Shown one piece after another: positions 38,193-44,077 of a stretch of DNA of 44,077 bases (positions are counted from its first letter, which is position 1; each line of letters begins with the position of its first letter). This DNA is from Pseudomonadota bacterium (GTDB lineage: Bacteria > Pseudomonadota > Gammaproteobacteria > Burkholderiales > JABEVD01). The stretch lies in contig JAKBJU010000018.1 of assembly GCA_021835845.1 (NCBI GenBank), positions 1 to 44,077 of the forward strand, in the 5' to 3' direction. The position numbers and the translations under genes were made by a program. A model generated the notes under the pieces. It made no database searches and was not told the DNA's origin. It worked only from the letters and a program-made list of their open reading frames with translations.

Positions 38193-39130
38193 TCTTTTCC
38201 CTTCGTTTGTTGGCCTGCGGCAGGCTTGTCGGCAGCGAAAGGGGTTGCGCTGGCCGTGGATGATGTAGTGGATGCACCAGGGGCAGCGCCGTTGGCGTCA
38301 GTCGTGTTGACCTGCTCGGCGTCAACTGGCTGGATGGTCGGCATAGTGAATGCTATGCCTTGTGATTTGTCGTAAGCCTCTGTATGTTCCCAAATGGCCT
38401 GGGCGACACGCTTGATGCCTGCATCAATCAGGGCTTCTGGTTTTTCGGGCGTGGTCGAGGCGGCATAAGCGCCGAGAACAAAAGCGTGCTTTTTAGAACC
38501 AGGGAACCATGCAGGCAGCAGTACCTCTGCGTTAATATAGGCTACTCCTGGGGGCGTAGTCTGCCTTGAATGGATACCGCTGAATATATCCAACAACGTA
38601 TTTATACCAACCAATACAGCAGAACCGTTAACACCATGAACAGCATTTCCTACTTGCGAAAGAGCGTTTATGCCACTGGGGGCAAGCTGCGTTCCTGACA
38701 TGCCAGAGGCATTGGCTGCGATTTTTCCAGTGTCGGTGTTGCTCGATGCTTGCAGCGCCGGTCCGATGTCTGAGAACTTATCGCTGTTGTTCATGATAAA
38801 AACGAGGTCAGACGGTACACTCCCGGCTGTCTTGCTTGGCGTTGTTACATAGCCGGAAATTTGAATCGTGCAGGGAGCGTTTTTATCATCAGTGATATTA
38901 AACCCGCTATCTTTCAAGATATTAACTATGTGTGAAAACGTCTTCTCGGATTCGTTGTACTGCCCGATATAACACGGCGTAGAACTCGAAAATTCCTTAA
39001 GTGACGATGGCGGCAGCATTTCCACATTCCTGCCGACAGTGGTGGTTTGGATTTGAGCCTGAGCAGGGGCGCTTACCACGGCAGATGCCAGAAGCAGGCT
39101 GGTGATTGTTTTTCTGGAAAAATGACTCAT
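38189..39130 (-). CDS. Secreted protein with TraT-like layout (possible surface exclusion)
   Basis: A 313-residue protein with signal peptide MSHFSRKTITSLLLASAVVS, ending APAQAQ. The order of elements recalls TraT: an alpha/beta segment (HIVNILKDSGFNITDDKNAP, then TIQISGYV), a Gly/Ala/Val-rich stretch (AVLVGINTLLDIFSGI), a strand (AYINAEVLLP), then a helix at the end of the fold (EALIDAGIKRVAQAIWEH). It lacks the TraT lipobox and has an extra Ala/Ser/Thr-rich tail. The start at 39130 is fixed by the signal peptide and by overlap with the upstream stop. The TraT link is inference from layout, not from clear identity. Confidence 0.55.
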   Translation of the reverse strand: MSHFSRKTITSLLLASAVVSAPAQAQIQTTTVGRNVEMLPPSSLKEFSSSTPCYIGQYNESEKTFSHIVNILKDSGFNITDDKNAPCTIQISGYVTTPSKTAGSVPSDLVFIMNNSDKFSDIGPALQASSNTDTGKIAANASGMSGTQLAPSGINALSQVGNAVHGVNGSAVLVGINTLLDIFSGIHSRQTTPPGVAYINAEVLLPAWFPGSKKHAFVLGAYAASTTPEKPEALIDAGIKRVAQAIWEHTEAYDKSQGIAFTMPTIQPVDAEQVNTTDANGAAPGASTTSSTASATPFAADKPAAGQQTKGKE

Positions 39131-39327
39131 TTCACCCCCGTCGCTTCGCCGATCTGGGAAAGCATCGCAACTCGGCAATCCTGGTATTCGTCGAGCAGAA
39201 ATGCCAGGGCGCTCTGCGCTTCCTGGACTTCCTGAATAGGGCTAAATTCCATGAGTTCGACGACAGCGCGGAAGGAATTGAAAATGCGCGCTTCCCGGTC
39301 GAGGTGATCGAGGTGGTCTTGATCCAT
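39127..39327 (-). CDS. Small acidic helical protein, paralogue of the 30.0-kb protein
   Basis: A 66-residue protein starting MDQDHLDHLDREARIF. AAGGGGA upstream selects the ATG at 39327 over one ten codons earlier. It shares SP-x-QEV and L-x2-L-x-DE with the 60-residue protein at 30018-30200. It overlaps the next gene (ATGA) and is first in the leftward operon, behind a TATAAT promoter (39419-39424). The two copies sit at the heads or tails of the two transfer units. Confidence 0.65.
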   Translation of the reverse strand: MDQDHLDHLDREARIFNSFRAVVELMEFSPIQEVQEAQSALAFLLDEYQDCRVAMLSQIGEATGVK

Positions 39328-39754
39328 TTTTACGTCCCCTTGCTTTGAATCCCACAATGACCGTAGGCGGCCAGGTGCTCAAAACCGCTAACAGGCGGCG
39401 GGCATATTCCCCAAAGGTATTATATTAGCCTCACACCCGGCCATGTAAAAACAATGGACGTAAAAAAACCACATCTTTCGGGCGCGGTATCCGCTGTTAG
39501 TCGTGTTTTGAGCACTTGAATCAAGTATATACTGTGGCCTTCGATTGTCAAGGGGTGAAGGAGAGAAGGGGGATATAGGTCAAGAAACTTTTCTTGTAGT
39601 CCTGAATCTATTTCGACGAATACCTCCTTTCCCCTCTTTACCGAGGATTTTTTTGTCCACAGAAAATGTGGACAAACCAGCACCCTGGTCTAAAATTACG
39701 CAACCTCTCAAGACGTTCATGGCTTTGCCTGAAAAACTGGCGGATTGCGAAAAT
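39328..39754. promoter_or_regulatory. Regulatory intergenic region with promoter and inverted repeats
   Basis: No convincing gene in these 427 bases. They hold a leftward -10 TATAAT at 39419-39424 (poor -35), a long-range inverted repeat GTGCTCAAAAC (39375-39385) / GTTTTGAGCAC (39504-39514) that brackets this promoter with CTAACAG also repeated inside both arms, a small dyad CAAGAA-ACTT-TTCTTG (39581-39596), and a perfect 10-bp dyad TTTGTCCACA / TGTGGACAAA (39652-39676). It is a candidate control region or transfer origin. Confidence 0.6.
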
Positions 39755-40855
39755 TTAACCGTTATTAGGCGGCACATAATTGCCATTCACGAATTCGCAG
39801 CCTGCACCTGGCCTGAGAATCAAGCCCTTTTTTATCCAATGCTCGTTACCGTAATTCTCGACCGGAAAGTTCACTTTGACCAGACCATGCCTGAGTTCCA
39901 GAACCTCTCCGCAATTGGTGTCATCACCAACTTGCAAACTGTTTTGCCATTTGGCTAGATCTTCTCTCGCCTGCCGTACTTCAGCATTTTGTTTGGCGAA
40001 GATCGAGTTCAGCTTTTGCCGGGCCTTAGGCACCAGGTTGTCAGGATCGTTGTTTTTATAATTGTTGATGAAGGCTTGGTAATCGGATGCTGACGATGCC
40101 GACTCGAACTCGTTACGGTACTGCGCATGGGCTTCAGCAGCTTCCTTGGCCTGAACATCCGGGAGCTTCTTTTCGGCCTGTGCAACAAGCTTGTCAGGAT
40201 CATTGTTCTGGTACTTCGCAATGAAATGCATGAGGCTATTACTTGTTGTGGACTGTTTGAATTCGCATCTATAGCGCTGTAATTCTGCGTGAGGGATTAA
40301 GTTTTTCGGGTCTTTGTTCCTGAATTCATTAATAAGCCGCGAAAGTTCCTCGGGCGAGGTAATGGAATCACTGTCACCTAGTCTTTGATAATCCAGCATC
40401 TCTTGCTCAAATTGCCCATATGGCATCTCTGTTCCACTTCTCGGAGATTTTCTGTCACTAACGTAAACAGCATTGGGTGTTATTACATAGCGATAACCCG
40501 CTCTGACAACTAAATGATAGATACTGCTTCGATGACAGGTGGCGGTATTATTGCAACCAAGCCCAACTTGAAAATCATACGTCCCAGGCAAGAAATTTTT
40601 CTGCGGCCATGCTGGAAAGATAGCTTTACCATTTACCCAACTGATGTATGCGGTAGTCTCATATCCCCCCGAATTTGGTAGCGTGTCCAAGTTGGACCCA
40701 TTAACTCCGATACGCGATACCACTAATGCATAGTCACCTTCCTTTTCGGCGGGAATACTACGGCCAAAAAGGTCAAATAGACCAGCAAAGCTAATTGAAG
40801 AGTGCGTTATAACGTAGAGAAAACAGATTGCCGATAGAAGAGATTTCATTCTCAT
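39755..40855 (-). CDS. Secreted cargo protein with three internal repeats
   Basis: A 366-residue protein with a signal peptide (about 1-24, ending SISFAG). A first domain (about 40-140) with strand-like segments and one Cys pair (CNNTATC) is followed by three repeats: LINEFRNKDPKNLIPHAELQ (174-193), FIAKYQNNDPDKLVAQAEKK (211-230) and FINNYKNNDPDNLVPKARQK (262-281). The end (about 308-360) looks like an SH3-type barrel (VGDDTNCGEVLELRHGLVKV). Low GC relative to neighbours points to recent acquisition. Start 40855 has AGGGGGG upstream. A TATAAT box (40894-40899) overlaps a sequence shared with the HigBA operator. Function unknown; probably periplasmic. Confidence 0.7.
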   Translation of the reverse strand: MRMKSLLSAICFLYVITHSSISFAGLFDLFGRSIPAEKEGDYALVVSRIGVNGSNLDTLPNSGGYETTAYISWVNGKAIFPAWPQKNFLPGTYDFQVGLGCNNTATCHRSSIYHLVVRAGYRYVITPNAVYVSDRKSPRSGTEMPYGQFEQEMLDYQRLGDSDSITSPEELSRLINEFRNKDPKNLIPHAELQRYRCEFKQSTTSNSLMHFIAKYQNNDPDKLVAQAEKKLPDVQAKEAAEAHAQYRNEFESASSASDYQAFINNYKNNDPDNLVPKARQKLNSIFAKQNAEVRQAREDLAKWQNSLQVGDDTNCGEVLELRHGLVKVNFPVENYGNEHWIKKGLILRPGAGCEFVNGNYVPPNNG

Positions 40856-40893
40856 AATGCCCCCCTAGCCTATTGTTTGATATTGCTCTGGGA

Positions 40894-40908
40894 ATTATAC
40901 CTAAAGTT
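40894..40908 (-). promoter_or_regulatory. Promoter of the cargo gene with HigBA-operator-like half
   Basis: Leftward TATAAT (40899-40894) directly adjoins CCTAAAGTT (40900-40908, plus-strand reading), the same nonamer as in the HigBA operator at 41752-41760 and in similar position relative to its -10 box. It suggests control of the cargo gene by the antitoxin. Confidence 0.4.
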
Positions 40909-41048
40909 CCTCAGGCAATATTACATGGAAGTGGGCATTCCGACATACCAACCCCCTGAACCATGTCCACCGGCTGCGCCTGTGGACAGCTTCACCCTCG
41001 CTCTTGCCTCATTCACTTGGCGGCGAGGACAAGGGGCGTGGATATGTC

Positions 41049-41372
41049 TCAGGCGGTAGTCAGGCTTTCTTCCGCGAAACCAGTAACGACTACATCGCCA
41101 TCTGGAAATTTTGCCCTGATCTCAAGTTCTCCGCCCATGGCTCGAATATGCGAGCGCAATGTGCTGATGTACATGTCAGTGCGTTGCTCGATCTTGGAAA
41201 CGTTTGCCTGGCTGACATGCAAGGTTTTGGCAATAACTTCTTGAGATAGGCCGCGAGCCCTGCGCAACTCATGCAATGGGTAATCAGCACGGAGTTTTGA
41301 GGCGATTGCATTCGCTTCGGCTCGTGCCTGGAGGCTCATCTTCGCTCGCAATTCAGAAAATTTCTTTGCCAT
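41049..41372 (-). CDS. higA: HigA-type antitoxin, XRE helix-turn-helix
   Basis: A 107-residue protein. Helix-turn-helix at about 36-75: HELRRARGLSQEVIAKTLHV, then SQANVSKIEQRTDMYISTL, followed by an IRAMGGELEIRAKFPDGDV segment typical of antitoxins paired with RelE/HigB toxins. It lies downstream of the toxin gene by two bases, the HigBA order (toxin first). It should neutralise the toxin and repress the shared promoter. Confidence 0.85.
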   Translation of the reverse strand: MAKKFSELRAKMSLQARAEANAIASKLRADYPLHELRRARGLSQEVIAKTLHVSQANVSKIEQRTDMYISTLRSHIRAMGGELEIRAKFPDGDVVVTGFAEESLTTA

Positions 41373-41374
41373 GA

Positions 41375-41737
41375 TTATCTCCGTTCTCTTTCTCTTTCCA
41401 GCTCTTCAAGATGCTCTTCATACAAACGATCAGCAATTGGCACATAGAGTTCATACCAACGATCCTCACCAGTCTTGTCTCCACCGATTAGCAGTATTGC
41501 ATTCCTTTCAGGGTTGAAGGCGTAAAGTACCCGATATGGTCTTCCCTGATGTTGAATTCTCAATTCCCTCATGTGGCCGAATCTCGAGCCATTGACTCCT
41601 GAGCTATGGGGGAAGGCAAGATGTGGTCCATGCTCCTCAAGAAGCTGTACGACGGCTTCCACGGATGCTTGTTCGGATTCTGACAGATCGTCCCACCAGA
41701 TTTCGAATTCGTCTGTAACTTCGACTTCGCTCGCCAT
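41375..41737 (-). CDS. higB: HigB/RelE-type mRNA interferase toxin
   Basis: A 120-residue protein of the phage Gp49-like/RelE toxin family (PF05973): VTDEFEIWWDDLSESEQASV at the N-terminus, then HSSGVNGSRFGHMRELRIQH, and RPYRVLYAFNPERNAILLIG with GGDKTGEDRWYELYVPIADRL. These toxins cut ribosome-bound mRNA. It precedes its antitoxin. The best promoter puts the transcription start at the ATG itself, so translation may be leaderless. Confidence 0.85.
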   Translation of the reverse strand: MASEVEVTDEFEIWWDDLSESEQASVEAVVQLLEEHGPHLAFPHSSGVNGSRFGHMRELRIQHQGRPYRVLYAFNPERNAILLIGGDKTGEDRWYELYVPIADRLYEEHLEELERERERR

Positions 41738-41742
41738 GCTTA

Positions 41743-41771
41743 AATATAACCCTAAAGTTATATCCGGTCAA
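41743..41771 (-). promoter_or_regulatory. HigBA promoter with overlapping palindromic operator
   Basis: Leftward -35 TTGACC (41771-41766), 17-base spacer, -10 TATATT (41748-41743). The perfect palindrome TATAAC-CCTAAA-GTTATA (41745-41762) lies between and over the boxes. The -35 box overlaps the 3' end of the integrase gene. Confidence 0.65.
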
Positions 41772-42799
41772 CCCAACTTCTTCGCCAATTCTTCTGCCTT
41801 CAAGTGCGTGTACCGCTTTAGCATCTGCAAAGTTTTGTGCCCGGTGATGCTCGCTACTTCCATCATGTCGAACTTGCCAGACTCGAACAGTCTGGATGTG
41901 GCTTCGTGCCGTAAATCATGCAAACGCAAATTCATTAAAAACGTTTTGTCCGGGCTTTTTCCCGCGTCCTTGCATTCGGTCTCGTAAATCGCCCTGGCTT
42001 TGGCTTGTGCCCGAGAAAACGCCTTTGAAATCGCGTCAGGCGTCATGCTGAACACCTTGCCGCTGATGCGTCTGGGGACACTGTTAAGCGCTTCCACGGC
42101 CCGGCTGGAGAGTGGCACCATGCGATTTTCGCCATTCTTCGTATCCTCAAGGAAGGCAAGGCGCTTTTTCATGTCGATATTCGCCCAGGCTAGCTTCGAC
42201 AACTCCCCTCTCCGCATCGCAGTTTCGGTCAGTAGGCGAACGATGGCCGGAAGCTCCCGACTTTTCGAGTTCGCGAGAACACGGTCGATTTCCTCTGGAG
42301 TGGCGCGGCGATCCCGCCCATTCCGCACCTTTGGCTTACTCACGAGTTCAACGGGATTCCGCAGGGATTCCATGCGCCATTCCCGAATTGCCGTATTGAA
42401 TAGATGGGAGAGTAGGGCCATTTCATTCAGGACAGTTTTCGGCACTGATTCCTTCAGTCGCTCATCCCGGTATTCCGCAATGTCGGCCCCTCTGATCGTC
42501 GCCATGAACCGGGGAGCCAAGTCGTGCGCTTGCAGCTTGCGGATAACTGACATCTCCTTGTTAGCGCCCTTCTTCATGGGAGTCACTTCGCGGGAATACC
42601 GTTCAAGGCATTCAGCCAAGGTTGTGGATTCGGCTTCGGTTCTGGAAACGAACGCCCCTTTATCCATTGCTCCTTCCACGTCACGCGCCCACTTTTCTGC
42701 ATCGGCCCTGGATTCGAAAGTTTTAGTCTGGTAGGGCCATCCTTTTCGCCTGATTTCGGCTTGCCATTGATAGTCGCCGCGCTTCCTGAAAGTAGCCAT
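41768..42799 (-). CDS. int: Tyrosine site-specific integrase
   Basis: A 343-residue phage-type integrase. An N-terminal arm-binding region (about 1-50, FRKRGDYQWQAEIRRKGW) precedes a core-binding domain (about 55-150) and a catalytic domain with Arg197 (AMRRGELSKL), His294 and Arg297 (LHDLRHEA), His321 (TGHKTL) and nucleophile Tyr330 (KRYTHL). All residues needed for recombination are in place. It is encoded next to attR, reading into the element, 13 bases inside the right arm-type sites. It would insert into and excise from tRNA-fMet; no clear excisionase gene is beside it. Confidence 0.94.
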   Translation of the reverse strand: MATFRKRGDYQWQAEIRRKGWPYQTKTFESRADAEKWARDVEGAMDKGAFVSRTEAESTTLAECLERYSREVTPMKKGANKEMSVIRKLQAHDLAPRFMATIRGADIAEYRDERLKESVPKTVLNEMALLSHLFNTAIREWRMESLRNPVELVSKPKVRNGRDRRATPEEIDRVLANSKSRELPAIVRLLTETAMRRGELSKLAWANIDMKKRLAFLEDTKNGENRMVPLSSRAVEALNSVPRRISGKVFSMTPDAISKAFSRAQAKARAIYETECKDAGKSPDKTFLMNLRLHDLRHEATSRLFESGKFDMMEVASITGHKTLQMLKRYTHLKAEELAKKLG

Positions 42800-42811
42800 T
42801 TTTGCCCCTCA

Positions 42812-42832
42812 TTACGACAAATTTACGACAAA
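42812..42832 (+). promoter_or_regulatory. Right integrase arm-type sites
   Basis: Tandem TTACGACAAA and TTTACGACAAA, identical over 21 bp to 27174-27194 and in the same orientation. It lies just upstream of the integrase start, so integrase binding may also repress its own gene. Confidence 0.65.
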
Positions 42833-42904
42833 AACCCATTCAGGCAACTATACATCAAGCCATAAGCCGCGTAAATGCTTATTTCTGTGGAAGTTTGGGG
42901 TTCA

Positions 42905-42951
42905 GGCTCATAACCCGAAGGTCACAGGTTCAAATCCTGTCCCCGCAACCA
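42905..42951 (+). repeat. attR: 47-bp direct repeat of tRNA-fMet
   Basis: Exact copy of 27036-27082, holding the tRNA 3' part with CCA but no 5' half, so it is not a functional tRNA gene. Confidence 0.95.
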
Positions 42952-42957
42952 AATTCC

Positions 42958-42985
42958 AGGCCCGGCTCGCGAGACCGGGCCTTTT
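42958..42985 (+). terminator. Original chromosomal terminator of tRNA-fMet
   Basis: Stem AGGCCCGG / CCGGGCCT followed by TTTTG, with a CTCGCGAG dyad in the loop. It lies seven bases after the attR CCA and was separated from its promoter by integration. Read leftward it could also serve nfi only in part, since it lies beyond the nfi stop at 42989. Confidence 0.75.
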
Positions 42986-42988
42986 GTT

Positions 42989-43648
42989 TCAGGGCTCTGT
43001 CGAGGCGAGGCGGTGCGCCCATCGGGTCGTCTCGGGAAGCCGGTATTTCGTGGTGCAGGCCATCACGAAGGATATCGCCGTCTCAAGATCGATCTTGTGT
43101 CCTACGGAAACATAGACAGGCTTGACGCCTCGCCTGGTTCTCAAGACTGCGCCTATGGTTTCTCCCTTGTCAGTCAGGGGTGCCCAGTCCCCTTTTTCGT
43201 TGCCCGGCATCTGATGCGATCCGACAAGACGGGTTTTCGCAACCCCGATCGATGGGATTCCCGTGGTGATCCCGAGATGGCAGGCGATGCCGAAGCGGCG
43301 GGGGTGGGCGATTCCCTGTCCGTCGCAGAGCAGGAGATCGGGGCTTGTGGCGAGTTTTTCAAGGGCGTCGAGCAAAACCGGCGCTTCCCTGAAGGAAAGC
43401 AATCCCGGAATGTAGGGGAAGGATACGGGAAGTCTGGATCGGGCAACTTCGACAAGCTCGAGAGAGGGGAATTTCAGAACTGCAACTGCGGCGATGGCGA
43501 AGCCGCCCTTGAAGCCGACGTCCATTCCTGCGACATGCTTGATTTCTCCTAATTCGTTGCTGCGGACGATGTCTTTCGCCAGGGATTTCTGGACAAGAAT
43601 GGCTTCCCCCGGGGGAAGATTCCAGGCATGGCGTTGCTGAAATTTCAT
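42989..43648 (-). CDS. nfi: Endonuclease V (deoxyinosine 3' endonuclease)
   Basis: A 219-residue repair enzyme that nicks DNA next to deaminated adenine. Conserved: HVAGMDVGFKGG with the first catalytic Asp, RLPVSFPYIPGLLSFREAPV with the PYIP motif, LLLCDGQGIAHPRRFGIACH with the second Asp, and GIPSIGVAKTRL. Start 43648 (MKFQQRHAWNLPP) has AGGA upstream. The open frame extends 95 codons further back through the rRNA promoter zone and is rejected. It lies between the element and the rRNA operon, opposite in direction to the latter. Confidence 0.95.
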   Translation of the reverse strand: MKFQQRHAWNLPPGEAILVQKSLAKDIVRSNELGEIKHVAGMDVGFKGGFAIAAVAVLKFPSLELVEVARSRLPVSFPYIPGLLSFREAPVLLDALEKLATSPDLLLCDGQGIAHPRRFGIACHLGITTGIPSIGVAKTRLVGSHQMPGNEKGDWAPLTDKGETIGAVLRTRRGVKPVYVSVGHKIDLETAISFVMACTTKYRLPETTRWAHRLASTEP

Positions 43649-43768
43649 ATTCCTGATTTTAGGCCGGCTTGGGATTTTTTCGAGATCCCCTCTTGCGCTG
43701 CGTATCGGGTATCTATACAATTCGCCCCTTTCCCGAGGTGTGGGATTGCTGAGGGATGCGGGAGGGGC

Positions 43769-43797
43769 TTGCAAGGTTCTCCGGAAAGCTGTAAGAT
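43769..43797 (+). promoter_or_regulatory. rRNA operon promoter
   Basis: TTGCAA (43769-43774), 17 bases, TAAGAT (43792-43797). The leader to mature 16S would be about 195 bases. Confidence 0.6.
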
Positions 43798-43838
43798 TCC
43801 GCTTCTCTGCTGTTGCATGACGGATTTGTTGCAGCGGA

Positions 43839-43906
43839 ATGTTCTTTAAAAATATACAGTCGATAAGTGTGGGCGCTTGATGTCCGGGAGCGAGCCTTCG
43901 GGCTCG
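43839..43906 (+). promoter_or_regulatory. rRNA leader antitermination elements
   Basis: A boxA-like TGTTCTTTAAAAA (about 43840-43852), common in betaproteobacterial rRNA leaders, and a perfect 6-bp stem CGAGCC/GGCTCG with a TTCG tetraloop (43891-43906), boxB/boxC-like. The rest of 43649-43999 shows no gene. Confidence 0.6.
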
Positions 43907-43999
43907 TAACTTAAGACATAAAGAAGTGCTCACAAGAAGTTTTTAACCTGGTTAATAATTTTGAGTGAGACCGATAGGGAGACCTATCAAACAGGCATT

Positions 44000-44077
44000 G
44001 AACTGAAGAGTTTGATCCTGGCTCAGATTGAACGCTGGCGGAATGCTTTACACATGCAAGTCGAACGGGGTCATGGG
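44000..44077 (+). rRNA. rrs: 16S ribosomal RNA, 5' end only
   Basis: GAACTGAAGAGTTTGATCCT and the following GGCTCAGATTGAACGCTGGC are the universal 16S start, continuing to ACACATGCAAGTCGAACGGG before the window ends. The mature 5' end is placed by alignment with E. coli from memory and may be off by one or two bases. Confidence 0.95.

Larger units (their letters stand above)
27036..42951. mobile_element. Integrative mobilizable element in tRNA-fMet (about 15.9 kb)
   Basis: Bounded by 47-bp identical direct repeats from the tRNA-fMet gene. A tyrosine integrase lies next to the distal end, and matching tandem TTACGACAAA sites lie 92 bp inside the left repeat and 73 bp inside the right. Contents: replicon (TrfA and iterons), candidate MOBC-type relaxase, coupling protein, TraN, TraG, a possible TraT-like protein, HigBA and cargo. 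There are no genes for pilin, TraB/C/K/U/W/F/H-type core components or a VirB4 ATPase, so it should depend on a helper conjugation system. Base composition is uneven: AT-rich at the left end and at 39.4-41.7 kb, GC-rich in the hairpin field. Confidence 0.9.

Noticed and set aside
39545-39958. Plus-strand frame of 137 codons near the inverted repeats
   Set aside because: It overlaps 200 bases of the repeat-protein gene on the other strand and runs through the 39652 dyad; no ribosome site or domain.
27083-42904. A self-transmissible ICE
   Set aside because: No VirB4-type ATPase, pilin, lytic transglycosylase or core-channel genes were found on either strand.
42905-42951. A second tRNA-Met gene
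   Set aside because: Only the 3' 47 bases are present, with no D arm or acceptor 5' strand; it is the attR repeat.

Overview
The window is a bacterial chromosome segment that looks betaproteobacterial. Pointers are an alaC-alaA-hom-thrC cluster, clpS-clpA, a cydP-cydA-cydB-cydX cluster, nadC, and a 16S rRNA start at the right edge. A sulfide:quinone oxidoreductase and an N-terminally cut outer-membrane protein fusing a monoheme cytochrome c motif to a beta-barrel suggest a chemolithotroph that oxidises reduced sulfur and possibly iron, perhaps Nitrosomonadales (Gallionellaceae or Sulfuricellaceae-like). That placement is inference; no 16S comparison could be run.

Chromosomal left part (1-27005). 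It opens with the cytochrome-porin, followed by an orphan Phd/YefM antitoxin with a wrecked PIN toxin remnant and a PEGA-domain lipoprotein. Next come clpB with a heat-shock-like promoter and a TorF-type porin. The sqr gene sits directly upstream of cydPABX, so quinol made by sulfide oxidation can be drained by the adjacent cytochrome bd oxidase. After nadC, a long leftward block holds a GGDEF-EAL receptor paired with a TorT-like periplasmic binding protein, thrC (with an unusual cysteine-rich insertion), hom, alaA, a fragment duplicated from the end of alaC, and alaC. A Mth938-like protein, a histone-deacetylase-family enzyme, a second PAS-GGDEF-EAL protein and clpA-clpS complete it.

Integrated element (27036-42951, about 15.9 kb). 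A tyrosine integrase element sits in the initiator tRNA-fMet gene. A 47-bp exact copy of the tRNA 3' part marks the far end, and integrase arm-type repeats lie inside both ends. It carries its own replicon (TrfA-type initiator plus 22-bp iterons), a candidate MOBC-type relaxase, a 0.5-kb field of perfect GC-rich hairpins, and a transfer operon encoding TraN, a VirD4/TraD-type coupling protein, a secreted protein and TraG. A leftward operon includes a possible TraT-like secreted protein. A cargo gene with three internal repeats, a HigBA-type toxin-antitoxin pair and the integrase follow. No pilus or core type IV secretion genes are present. The element therefore looks like a mobilizable island that brings only the coupling, mating-pair recognition and exclusion parts and borrows the rest from a helper. 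The SGI1/IncC relationship is the closest described parallel.

Right flank (42952-44077). The displaced tRNA terminator, endonuclease V (nfi, leftward), then an rRNA promoter, boxA-like and UUCG-hairpin leader elements, and the first ~78 bases of 16S rRNA.
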